NCBI GenBank assembly: GCA_039881145.1
Contig: JAYKKI010000009.1
Span: 9,984,001 to 10,048,000 of the forward strand
DNA: 64,000 nt
DNA from: Druceiella hillmani
Lineage: Eukaryota; Arthropoda; Insecta; Lepidoptera; Hepialidae
Reading direction: 5' to 3'
Each line of letters starts with the position of its first letter. Positions within the stretch are counted from its first letter, which is position 1. Below the pieces are notes generated by a model. It saw only the letters and a list, made by a program, of their open reading frames with translations. It searched no databases and was not told the DNA's origin. The position numbers and the translations under genes were made by a program. This document shows positions 11,225 through 22,962 of the stretch, one piece after another.

Positions 11225-12180
11225 ATGATTCCATTCTTATTATCTTTGTCTATAGAGCGAACTAGCCATACGTTAGAAGCCAGATCAAATATTTGGAGTA
11301 TGTATTTTATGTACCGTACATCGAGTGCGTCAAATATTTGGAATATGTATCACTTTCTGTACCAAATCACTTCCCGTACTAGAATTGATATAACCAATTT
11401 TTTTCTTACATTTAGAGTTTAATTGCATTATAATTTTTAACTTTATAACGATTTTTAACAACTTAATCACTCGATCGAAATTACAAAGAATTTTATTTTG
11501 CTTGTAATGTGTGAGAATAATTGTTTATGTCACTTGGATGGTATATATAGCAGTGGCATTAAAACAGCTAATGGTAAGACCACTATCATAAACTTATACA
11601 TGTAATAAGTAGGGATTACCGTCATTGATTAGTGTTTCCATGGGTACATACATGTAAATCAAAATGCATCTTATAAATAAAGTGCGTCTTATAAATTACT
11701 ATGTCATCAGTCATTTTCACGAATGTGAAATGATTTTGATAATTACCAACTTAAACCAACGATGAAATAGAGCAGAATTTGTTAACAAAATTAATCTATA
11801 TTTTATAACTTAAAAGTTCAGAAGCATTGCACTGATTTCAATAAGTAAACGAAAGACTCTTATTGAAATTTCTTTACTCGTCATAACATGCATCAAACAT
11901 ATTTACGACATGTATCAAACTAAAATAAAATTCAATGCAAACTAAGTATTAAAACTTTTTTGAAAATTTATACGCACTATCCTTAGGAAGAAATATTTAA
12001 TTATCTTTAAGACAATTTATTTGATTTTAAGTCATGAATTGTAGCGAAAAAAAAATTACAAATAATATTACAAAGTAACTAATCATTTATTTTCTAAATT
12101 AGAATCACAAAAATAAAGTAAGTGAATATGATTGTAAATAATAATAAAACATAGGGCACCACACAAAACACAAATTTCAA
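11225..12180. other. Non-coding, well retained between copies
   Basis: No gene supported. The stretch from 11255 to 11400 (GAGCGAACTAGCCATACG, GTACCGTACATCGAGTGCG) and 11535-11700 (ATATATAGCAGTGGCATT) is little changed in the right copy near 58485-58960. Near 11860-11880 the copies differ by a roughly 20-base poly-T/A-rich replacement. Confidence 0.5.
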
Positions 12181-12720
12181 AGTTCAAGATCAAAGGTAAT
12201 GCCTTTATTGTCATTGAAGGAATCAATATTCAAACACTTTTGACCAAGTTGATCATTGGGTCAACGAAACGGATTAAAGCAAATGTTTATAATCCCTTAG
12301 ATGCACTATTGAATTGTTCGTGCCAACTCAACGACCGTCTCTACTGCTGACACAATAAAACGTATGACAGAACTTTCTACTCGGCTCGTATTATTAAGGT
12401 TTCGAACAGATGCAATAGATGGCATCGGCAGTATGAGGGCGATATGAATTTTGTATTTTCGTGAACTGTGATACGCCTTCAGCATAAATTCACTTCTGTA
12501 AATATTATTGACTCACGTTTGACGCTAGAAGCAAATATTATCAATAATATTATTTCGTTAAAGTTCACAAGATTTCAAGAGATTTTCCTTTTATGAAATT
12601 TATTTTTACATGATTAAATGAGAATATCTAATGCTGTGTATTTTCTACGAATAATAAGGACAATATCACGTTAGTATTTAGTAGCAAGTTAAGGGAAAGT
12701 ACATGGTTTTCTGTTATATT
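12181..12720. other. 540-bp block with ~1% divergence; strongest candidate cis-regulatory element
   Basis: Against 59443-59982 I count 5 substitutions and no indels in 540 bases. Sequence is more complex than the background (GACCAAGTTGATCATTGGG, CAACTCAACGACCGTCTC, CTACTCGGCTCGTATTATTA, GGCATCGGCAGTATGAGGGC). All six frames are interrupted, so coding is unlikely. Retention could reflect purifying selection on an enhancer, recent gene conversion, or simply allelic copies. Confidence 0.5.
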
Positions 12721-14294
12721 AATTTTTAAGTCGTGTAATTAGATAAACAGTGATTTGTTAGTAATGAATAGAAATAGATTTCATAAAAGTTTTTCGCAAT
12801 ATATAAGTTTTTCCGTTATGTGTCTTTTTTCCCGATCGTTTAATTATAATTAAAAAAATGAGCGGATTTCCCCTTTTTCACTTGGTATTTTATTATTGAA
12901 TAAAATATATTGTTTTAGTTTTTCATATACAAATCACTTAATTAGAATTATGCAAGTGACGAATCCAAAAGTTTAGTCACTTTAAATCGCTGAAAATATT
13001 TGACTGTTGAGAAATGAAAACAGAAATATTTATATTTTAATGCTTTATGCCAGCCAAAATAGTTATTACTAATTTTCACACCAACAGTCACAACCCAATC
13101 CTCCCTTGATGTATGAACATAGTGTGTTTAACAAAGAACTTAACAAAGAACGTTTATTATTGACTCTGGTGATTGTGTGCATATTCCTGAGCATATGTGA
13201 AGCACATTTTTACAAAGGAATTATCTTTTTCTGCAAAATCGCAACTTGAAAATCGCTTCTTAGAAATTAATGAGAATTGTCACATAGCTTGGTAACATTT
13301 TCTACTTAGTTTGATGCACAGAACCCTCTGTCCGAACAATTGATATGTTCTTTATTATAACCTGTATATACATGTATATCGTTTAATATCTCAATGCAAA
13401 CTTCATGAAGTACAAACTTAACTACATGTTTATATATTATGACAGATAAAGCAAGTTTGAAAAAACGAAATACGATTAAACTTTTCAAGTTATTTTTTAC
13501 CTCATGGAGATAACAAAATTAGTGGGCTGTTTACTCCGCGGTGTAGATATCATGCAAATATGTCATTAGAACCTCGACGATATACAGATGTTAGGCTACA
13601 ATGACAACTTTCATAATACTTCAATTTGCTTCTTTTGTTCATAAGGGAATGTTTTATAAGCTATCCCAAGGCAGACATTGCTCCGGGCGAGCGGGTTGGG
13701 AATTTTTTTTCATATGATAATTTTCTAGATAGAATTCAGAATTAAAATTGAAACAAAGACGAGTTAATAACGATGTTTTATGAGGTTACCACCTTCAATT
13801 CCATAGTTGATATTTTATTTTAAAAGGTGAGTTTTAATACATCCTAATATTCCAGACATTAAAAATAAGCGGATGCACAGGACAGTGCAGCTTATAATAA
13901 TATAAATTTAGGAGGACCATAAATGTATCTCCTTATCATCTAGTTGGTCTATGCATAATGGTTAGACTAAAAGAGTTATAAATGTTATCAGTACGAACAC
14001 AAAGGCAATACAAAGACCTTACAAGAAATATTTTAGCCCTAATTATAATTCAATGGAGGTATATTAAATTTCATTATATAAATATTAAGTTGAAACTAGA
14101 AATTACTCTAACTTTATATTTGGTCTCAGTTGCATATAATGATAACCTGCCCTAATTCTTAATATATATTAATAAAAAGAAAGTCATGATCATGAGAAAT
14201 TATTTAATTTTGTTATAGAATAAATTAAAAATATTTTTATTTATTCAATACACCCTTCTTACAAGAATATCGTATTTATGAGTAATATTATTAG
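12721..14294. other. Non-coding, mosaic similarity; scattered small indels
   Basis: No gene seen. Near 13130-13155 the left copy has a short tandem (TTAACAAAGAAC twice) that is single in the right copy. After 13450 the right copy has an extra TTATACGTGTTGAATAAAA-like insert. At 13660-13703 a less AT-rich word group occurs (CCAAGGCAGACATTGCTCCG, GCGAGCGGGTTGGG). Confidence 0.55.
13552..13559 (+). promoter_or_regulatory. POU-type octamer ATGCAAAT
   Basis: A perfect octamer, the classical POU-homeodomain site, lies just downstream of CTCCGCGGTGTAGATATC. It is kept in the right copy at 60829-60836 although neighbouring bases changed and an indel lies 20 bases upstream. An eight-base word is expected by chance several times in AT-rich DNA, so this is weak evidence. 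Confidence 0.2.
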
Positions 14295-14460
14295 TAACAT
14301 AATCAATAATAGCTCAGAAGAGAACGCTAGAAAAATAGAGCGGCATATGTGCATTGCGAAAATAAACATAATTATTATCATATTTAACAGAGTCAAATAT
14401 TAAATTAACTGCCATATAATTTAAAAATACTTGTACCAATTTGAAACTGCTATAAACTTT
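14295..14460. other. Hyper-diverged 165-bp patch between near-identical flanks
   Basis: About 22 substitutions in 165 bases (about 13%) against 61578-61743, with no indels. The block 170 bases downstream has none in 291. The changes are spread evenly and are a mix of transitions and transversions. This looks like a boundary of a different sequence history, not random drift. Confidence 0.6.
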
Positions 14461-14631
14461 GTTAGGAAGTATCCACTGAGAATTCCTAAAATTATTTGAA
14501 TAGTTGAATAAGTATAAAGAAAAATTACAAAAATTGCATCTAACTTTGTAATGAAAATTAACAGACTTGGAATAATCGTGTTCCTGTATATTATATGAGT
14601 TTCTTATATTAGTCAATGAAATTACAGGCTA

Positions 14632-14922
14632 TTCCATTATTAAGAAAGCAAAGAAACAGGCGAATTGGTCAAAGGTGTGACAATAAAGTCATTATAAAAC
14701 TAGAATTGAAATTATTATCCAATCGGCTGCCGATGAAATTAGAGAAATCACCTATAAAAATTAAGAGTCAAGTAACAATTTTGCTGTTTTCTTTTGAAGG
14801 TTTTTGGGAAATAGTAAATTATTAAATAGCTCATATATACATTTAATTAAGAAATGTTTCATATAAGTATAAAATAATATACGAGTGTCGAATATATTTA
14901 AGGTGCATACTTATCGCCATTT
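14632..14922. other. 291-bp block identical in both copies
   Basis: I find no difference from 61915-62205. A 69-codon ATG frame (14616-14825) lies mostly inside and is retained, but with zero changes there is no synonymous/non-synonymous signal, and its first codons differ by missense changes. The encoded peptide is lysine- and leucine-rich with no family I recognise. I therefore treat it as a conserved or recently converted non-coding block. Confidence 0.5.
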
Positions 14923-16334
14923 GTTTTAAATAAAAGACAGAAAGAAATGTTCTGCCCAGAAATCACACTCTGTTGCTGCGACACATTATAATGATGAAAA
15001 TAAAAGATAATTTTTAAAATTAAAATCAAATTTAGTATCAGATGTCTGTATTAACTTTGTTAGGCAACGAATAAATATAAAAAATGTCAAGTATGAAAAA
15101 ATCTTTATAAAATAAATATTAATTATGCCCAACAATTTTATGTCATAAAATCAAGACCAGAGTGATAGAACCAGAAGGTAGTAGTAGGTTTGTTATTTAA
15201 AAAGATACTCCATAAATAAAAGCACAACCTGCATTTGGTTATTGAACAATATCCGTACTCAAGTTTGAATTTAATTTACAACGTCGTCTCTTTCTAATTT
15301 ACTCCAGTATATATCTTAATGGGTCTGCAAACTTGGAATGTGGAATATGGAGTATGAAAATAACTTTATGAAATAAATATAAAGTTACGTGCAATGTTAT
15401 AAAATCAAAACTACAGTAACAGTACCGTTGTGGTTTTATATTTTATTGAAAAAACTGTGTATGTTTTCATAAATAAAAGTACATATCTGTATTATTGAAT
15501 AAAATCAGTACTGAAGTAAGATATTTCATTTACAATATCTTGTTATTCCTGCTGCGCTTTTGAAATCTTATCGTGAATGTAGATCATAATGGATGTGCAA
15601 ACATGAGTGCTAGTTGTTTTTGCAGAAATTCCTATAACAATAGTATCACTTATTACGTGATCTGACAATTAGGTCTTGGCGTTGCACTTTGCTACATATT
15701 TGGTTTCAAGTGTCGTTTTCCCAATAGCAAGTCATATCTAATACACGCAAAATATCTGGTAATGATAAATTATAACTTACGTCGTCTTGGTGATATTCTT
15801 TCAGGTGGGAAAACGAAACAATGGGGCTGATATTATTTACGACGTAATGTAAATCTGACTCGTAAACGTCGAATCACTATTTTCCAATTGTTATCACGTC
15901 AGTATTGCAACATCAATAATACTGATTTTTTCACTCTTGGGTAATTTCCAAAAACGGTTCTTTTATTTATTTACTATCTGGTATTGTTTTATTTCACTCA
16001 TGTTTAAATTCATTCATATATATTAATTTCTAATAAATACTTACTTTTTACGCATTTGTAAGAAACAATTTTATGTGTTTCATCTCCATAATTAACTATA
16101 AAAAGCATGGTACATACATACCGCAAGAAAAATATGTAAATTTTCTAATATAAATGTAATGGCAAAAAAATATTCGTGGAAAAATGATTATCCAAAGATG
16201 GCAAAAGATGATCGTAATCGTATTTTATTATCAATCGAGAATCTCGGAGTCTAATCAAGTGCCTCCTTCAATTGGTTCTTTTAAGAAAAGACACTTCTAG
16301 AAAAATAAACTGCTATACAGAGTTATTCCATGGC
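14923..16334. other. Non-coding, ~1% diverged right part of left copy
   Basis: No gene seen. A small diverged patch lies at about 15086-15130. From 15601 to 16260 I count 7 substitutions in 660 bases and no indels against the right copy. Words such as AATTAGGTCTTGGCGTTGC and GTGGGAAAACGAAACAATGG make 15640-15900 less AT-rich than the flanks. Confidence 0.5.
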
Positions 16335-16348
16335 TATATATATGTATA

Positions 16349-16436
<88 letters not shown>
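16335..16436. repeat. (TA)n microsatellite, ~100 bp
   Basis: Almost pure TA dinucleotides with a few G, C and TTT interruptions. The right copy at 63618-63709 has the same repeat with different length and interruption pattern. A 75-codon frame through it translates mainly to IYIYIY and is not a gene. Confidence 0.95.
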
Positions 16437-16437
<1 letters not shown>

Positions 16438-18974
16438 GTAGCTCACAAGTTTTAATAATAATTACTTTTTTCAATAGCCTACTATTATCAACGCACTAAT
16501 AATACTAAACTCACATTTATACCGCTTGCGTACTTCTAATTAAGATATTTATGTGTACGGAATTAAAACCATATATTCAAAAATATAATGCAAAGTTTGG
16601 GAACAAATTGACACTTTATTTTTAATTTATATTATACGATTGGAAAACATTATATAACCTTGGTTAATAGTTACCGACACTGATGTTAATTATATGCAAA
16701 AATATTAAAATTAACACACATTCACTTTCATTGCTAACTTTGCAAAGGACTAATTGTAAAATCATACAGACTTATTCTCCCGAGACTGAAATTGTTTACG
16801 TAAGAAATAAATTGTTGAAGTTTTTTTTTAAACGACAATATTCCAAAATAAAATATTTAATGAATGAAAGGCTCTAAAAGTATATAAGTATTAACATTAT
16901 TTTTTAAACAATGTTAGCTCGGCGTCGAGGATACATAGGTCACTTTACAGTTACATTACTGCTACATGGCTTTCAATAAGGGTAACAGGTATAAGTTTGT
17001 AGCAAGATAAAACAATTTGTAATCACACTGCTATGCATACCAACCAAGTGTTATAAAATATATTTTCACAAATTACAAACCAATTATACTCCATCATATT
17101 TTCTATCAGGTGATTAAACTCTTTAAAACCGTGATAAAATGGGGAATTCCAATGTAAATCGGTTCTAAATACAGATATTACAAAATAGTTTATAAAAAAA
17201 TAAGAATTGTAATGCAAATAAATTCAGTTCGCTAATTTTTGGTACCAAAAGACCGCATAAAATATTTTCCAAACTTTCTTAAATTAGAACTCCCGATATA
17301 GCATGCTGAGTTTCCTTTTCTGCTATTTGGTTTTTGTATGTCAAGCTCTAAATGGGTAAACTATCAATGAAAGTAATTAAAAATGAATATGTTAGCAAAA
17401 GTATTAATTTAAATTGATATTGTAATAACAATTATTAATTACAAATAATTAAAATAAATATTTCAGGTAAAATATTAAATAAAATTAATGTTGTAATTAA
17501 AAAACAATTAGTAAACGTTAATGAAGGGGCAAAAAATATTTATGATTTTAAAATAATTCCCTTAAAAAATTTAAGAATCCAGGAGGTTCATTATCACATT
17601 TAGCGAAAAGTATGTATTTCTAGTTTTATTTGAACGGTTTCAATTATTTGAACATGAACCAATTCAAACGTTTTTTTCAAAATCAATGCATTGGCAAAAG
17701 TCACTTTTCTCACAAGCACTCGCAAAAATGTCAGCAAGGTCCTAAAATCAGAGACATACTAATATAAAATTAGTTTACTTGTTTGTATTTACTTTTTCAC
17801 ATGTAATCAAAAAATACATTTAATAAAGAAGATATTAAAATTATCTTTTCGAGTTTGTTTACTATCATAAAAATTGCATCGAAAAAATAATGAAATATAA
17901 TTTCGTTTAATCTCACGAGTTAAACTTCAACATGTACACATCATCTGAAAATGCGTATGATACTATTGCAGTTGAACTTTATTACTCATATGAATTAATA
18001 CGAAATCATATATTTAAATGCAAATTTTATTCACTTGTATTCTATTACTAATTTTTAAGTCTTTCATTGCAGTACTTTTTCCGAACAGTATGGCTTCATG
18101 CGCTGTATGAAGGATGTATTAGAGGCGGGAGTAAAATTCAGTTGATTTTCAAATTCATTGACTTCTCATTATCATCTTAAATTGCATCCAGATAAATCAT
18201 ACAACTTGTTATAAGAAGATGAATTCGATACCATTATTTTTTATTCACAACTTACAACTTTTAAACTGCGAATAATCGTCAGGAATCAAGAACTATTCGC
18301 AGGTTTACACCGTCAGACTTTTGCTTGCTTACAAAAATTTGTTTTTTACTACGCAGCTGGGTTAATTTTTTTATTCTAATTTTTTTAATTTTTTATAACT
18401 AGTCCAACAATCAATTATAATTTAAAAACAAAAAAAGAAGTGTTTATTGTTTTTATGGTCATTTTTGTAGAAAGAAGTGTTTATTATTTTTGTCAGTATC
18501 AGATTAAAATTTTATTATTATGTCTTCGTAAATATGTCATTTGCTCTCCTAATTATAGAGCAATTTTAAAAGGCTTATTCTATTATGCCCTTTTATATAT
18601 CACAGCCTACACCTCAATTGTTATAAGATGCAAAACAGAAAAAAGGACTGGCAAATAGAATATATTTAAGAATTTTTGTAGTTCACGATATAATAGCACT
18701 TTACCCTAATACATTTCTTATAAATTACAAATTACGTTTGATAAATTATAAAGCGTGAAACTAGCAATGCAAGCGTTGTAATGGAATGGAAGCTGTATAA
18801 TGAAGCTGGAATATGGTGAAAAGTTATGTCGACTTTAATTTTATATAAATATTGTAATTAACATTTTCTTTCCAATGTAAAAATTCACATTTTTTATTTT
18901 CACCTATATTTTGTTTCATATATTCAATTTCAGCTGATGAATTTTTACATTTTTCGTTATTAAAATCATTTTAA
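16437..18974. other. Non-coding; end of duplication then single-copy AT-rich DNA
   Basis: Homology to the right copy is seen to 16716, where the window ends in the other copy. Beyond that no feature is recognised. 17395-17530 is extremely AT-rich with imperfect inverted words (TTGTAAT ... ATTACAA). No frame is longer than 72 codons. Confidence 0.55.
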
Positions 18975-19298
18975 TTTTTATTTGTGACTTTTCCCGTCAT
19001 TTCTAAAATTGCATATAATACATCGTTGTCTTATTATATCTCTCAATTTATGTATTATTATCTGTGTGTAATGTTAGTTCATGTGAATATAGACGAACAA
19101 ATAACCAATGGTGCTTTATATTGGGCTAATTGGAAGTCATTAAGACGCAAAAGACATTTTTTGAATTCATATATAACTTTTATGCTTCCCGAATCATACT
19201 GCGCTTTTTTCAATGAAAATGTGTTTAAGATAGCTTTCATAATTATCAGAATTACTCACTTTATTGTCGACTTCAAAAGCCAGAAGCTCACTTTATGA
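18975..19298 (+). other. Unexplained 104-codon ORF, no ATG at its start
   Basis: An open frame of about 104 codons runs to TGA at 19298. The order ...DEQITNGALYWANWKSL...FMLPES...FFNENVFKIAF... very loosely recalls the C-terminal layout of insect odorant receptors (an acidic pair, then Y...W, then a last membrane helix), but the characteristic residues are mostly missing. A stop at 18972 and the absence of an acceptor in this frame prevent linking it to an upstream exon. At this base composition one or two frames of this size are expected by chance. Confidence 0.1.
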
Positions 19299-22200
19299 AA
19301 TACATTTGGTTATTAACCATTACCCCCTATTTAAATAAAATTTAACAATAAATATTAAATATAATTATTTAGGTGTAGCTTTCTAAAATTGACGCAGGCA
19401 TAACAGCACTTTAAAATAATATCATACAGAAGCACCAACAAAGCTGTTAATACATGTGTCACTTAAATAATATATTTTTACATAATTAAGATTAAATTAC
19501 AAATATCTATTTAAAGTTATCCATGGAGGAACTATTATGGTGAGTTAATAATCTGCTTGCGTTAGGATTATTTTTAAAATGGTCATAAAATTAACACTAA
19601 CAAACTAATAAAAAGCCAAGGGCAAGCTTATTTTATGTACTCTGTAATTCCGATGTACAATTATGTTGCTGGTAGCTAATAAATGAAATATTTTTAAAAT
19701 TCAAAACTTGCATAAAATATGCAAAAAGGATAAGCGATAAGTTGACAATGTTATTTAAGTGTATAATAGCATATTATGCAGCACTGAAACATGACCTTAT
19801 CGCCCTCAGTTAAGGCTGTACCTTAGAGTTTATCTTATAAAACTTTCTTCTCTGAGTGCATAGTAGCCTTTTAATTACCATGTAAATAATATAACCTTGC
19901 GGAGAAACGTAATTATGAAATTCACAAATAATTGAAAAAAAAAATTATCAGATTACGTAAAAAAGATGATACAGATTTCAAAGCGAAACCTCAACACATA
20001 TAGCTAGATCCTGAGTTTGTTTACGTTATAATATATTCGCAAATAAACTCTACTGGTACACTAAGTAAGGTGTATCATAAAAACAATAGTGAAATTCTCG
20101 CACCAGAAGCAAAAGGACGACACATGTTTTTCAAAATTATGTTTATTAATTTTTGCGTAAATTTGTAACGACTGCAAGGTCATATTACATTTATTTGTTT
20201 AAAAAATAACACAGGAGAATATGAATTACTGAAACTAATACGTTTTTAAATATAAAAAAGTTTGAGATAAAACGTTCGGATTTCGAAAATATCGACTTCC
20301 ATCCAAATTAATCAGACTTAGGACCCTGTACTTTTATTTATCGGAATTAAGACAACATATACAGAGAACCGAAACGTAATATTAATAAGAAGACTTCTGT
20401 AGATGAGATTTTGAAGTCTCTGAAGATATTGAAGAAGATTTGGAGTAAAATATTTTTTCTGCTAGGAATAAAAGCGTGAGAAACTATTCCAACATATATT
20501 AAATTAGAAGGATACTTAAAAAAGTATTACTGAGAGTCAATTACTCAAAGGATCCACATACGTACACGCATGTGTTTATGTAGGCGTTAGAAGCAGAAGC
20601 TGATTGTGTTTGTTTAGTTTGTTAATTCCTCTGCATATATATGTATATTATAAACACGTACGCACAGCTACATACAAATCCACAAACGCGTGTTATTAAA
20701 TTTTTTCTAAACGTGCTCTTGCTGCAAAGTTTATATTTTTTTAGAAATTACCTTCTTACTACTTCTTTAATATAAGCTGACCATAAAATAAATAAACCTC
20801 TACCTAAAGAGCAAACGTTGGTTGGATTTTATTACGGATTTAATTTCATCGAAATGAAACTGATTTATGTCAGGAAAAACTCATTTTTAATGGCGTTAAT
20901 ATTTCTTATCTGGATTCAAACGTACCTGCTCACCTCTCGATATGAAATATTTATATAATCATACGTTACGCTCGAGAATATCTGGTTTATTTGAAAGATT
21001 AACTCACATTCAATGACTCTACTTTGACCGCGTTTCAGTTCACCTTCATTAAAGTGGCGGGTAAAAGAATGTATGCTCATTCTAATTAATTCATTATTTT
21101 CTATGAAATGTCAAGTCACACTTCATTTACTTTTATGAGACATGTCCTCGAAGCGACTTCCTTTGATGAATGTTGCATTATAATATAATTACAACAGAAG
21201 CAGATTGACCCTTTGTTTCTTTTTAATAATTTTTCATTAAGGATGTATAAAATAATAAGACATCGTTTTAAACATATAAACACCTTAATTTACAATCACT
21301 ATTATTTCACTGTTCCATATGAGATACCCATTGATATAATGCCTTTAATTTTGGTAACGGCTTATATAAATTATGTAAAATCTAGTGTAGTGAAGTCTCT
21401 CTCACTGACTACATTAGACACTTTTTAAGTTTAATAAACTTGTTCAGTAGGAGTGTCATTCGCACCACGAGGATTCCGTAAACATTTAGGCGCTTATCAA
21501 TATTGCGGCGTACACTGTAATTCTGTTACATTATTTACAAACCTTAATATTATTTCTCACCATGTGCATATATAAATATATTGACTTGTATATCTTTCAA
21601 AAACTTCATAAATACATAATAATACGGAGTTATTTTTGCACCCGTTTTAATACATATATAATTATGGAGTTTCCCTGATGTATGTTCAACTATATGTCAT
21701 AAGTTTGTCATGTATTACTCGGAAACGTGCAATACTCCACGTATTGGAGGTTTTTAACTATCAATATGATTTTTTTTAATGTTGTTATAATTATTACCGT
21801 TGCAAATACTTTCCTTATGTTTGAAAATAGCGGTTTACCTAAAAAGGTTTAAGACACGTAACTCTAAAAAAATTATCACTTTAAAACTTAATGTAGATTT
21901 AATTTAATTTAATTAAAAACGGATTGAAAATTTATACAAAACTCCAATATTTTAGAAACACCTGTTCAACAATATCCTACAAAATTCGGCATGCAAATAA
22001 AAAATTGCTAGATTTTTATATGTAGTGGAGATACGTCACAAAATTTTGTTTCAGACTTTATTTCGTAGTTTTATATGCGTTATAAATATGCAAAACCATG
22101 CCAAAAATCAGCTTTCTACACTTAGACTCTGAGTAAAACAATTGTGACCTACAGGCGGACATAAAGGAACTGGGAGTATTCCCAGTTTGGCTACGATAAC

Positions 22201-22778
22201 CCAAATAAAAAAACACATGCTTTTCATCAAGGATTCGAAGGTAAGGAATGTATTTTAGGTACAAAAATTAAGAATAAACTGTGTGGACGACTGCTGTATA
22301 TATCACGACAAAATATTTATTTTACTCTAGTTCACATCTTATTTTAGGTTTAAGGAAAAAATTGCGCTATTTTATTAATTTACCGAACAATAAATTTATA
22401 TAACAACAAGACTCTATTTTAAAAATATCGCTTGCGAACTAATAAACAGAATACATTTAAATTAATTAATGACTAGATTTAAAAAAAAATTATTAGTTAT
22501 TTGCCCTATAAGTCTATAACATAAATACCACGCGTATAAAATTTTATAAAATTTAATTAGATAAACGGTGATTAGGTTCATTTATAATGGTAATAAATGG
22601 ACCAATAAGTGTTATCTGCCAAAAATATTTCCTGTCGCCCTAACCTATAATTAATTTTAACCGATAGAATCAATCAACATTAAAATCTTTAGTAAATATA
22701 AGTTTTGGGGAAAACTATTATTAAACCTCGTTTTTCACATGTATAACTTATACCGTTTCCTTTAGTTAAAATAACGTC

Positions 22779-22779
<1 letters not shown>
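19299..22779. other. AT-rich single-copy non-coding DNA
   Basis: No gene, repeat family or strong inverted repeat recognised. Slightly less AT-rich stretches lie at 20540-20600 (CACATACGTACACGCATG) and 20920-21060. The longest ATG-like frames are 68-71 codons and carry no recognisable motif. Confidence 0.55.
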
Positions 22780-22868
<89 letters not shown>

Positions 22869-22899
22869 CACATATATATATGTATATATACATATACAC

Positions 22900-22957
<58 letters not shown>
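22780..22957. repeat. (TA)n microsatellite, ~178 bp, with 28-bp higher-order units
   Basis: The longest TA tract in the window. Its middle contains two copies of a 28-base unit (TGTATATATACATATACACA plus TATATATA) at 22853-22880 and 22881-22908, showing segmental duplication inside the microsatellite. Confidence 0.95.

Positions 22958-22962
<5 letters not shown>

Larger units (their letters stand above)
1..16716 (+). repeat. Left copy of a >=16.7 kb direct segmental duplication
   Basis: The whole interval aligns collinearly, same strand, with 47290-64000. Base 1 (CGATCGATA...) matches 47290, and the last base of the window matches 16716. The copies share a SINE, a degraded interspersed repeat, a LINE tail, inverted repeats and a terminal TA microsatellite in the same order, so all of these predate the duplication. 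Indels nearly cancel: the offset is 47289 at the left end and 47284 at the right end. Both edges are set by the window, not by a visible breakpoint, so the duplicated unit may be longer. An assembly that placed two haplotypes in series would look the same. Confidence 0.97.

Noticed and set aside
13865..13895. Hairpin ATAAGC...TGCAC/GTGCA...GCTTAT that looked like a structured RNA
   Set aside because: The outer stem is lost in the right copy (AAGTAG instead of AAGC) without compensation, so pairing is not maintained.
14616..14825. 69-codon ATG frame conserved at 61899-62108
   Set aside because: The surrounding 291 bases are identical whether coding or not, and the only differences near the start change amino acids. 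There is no coding signature.
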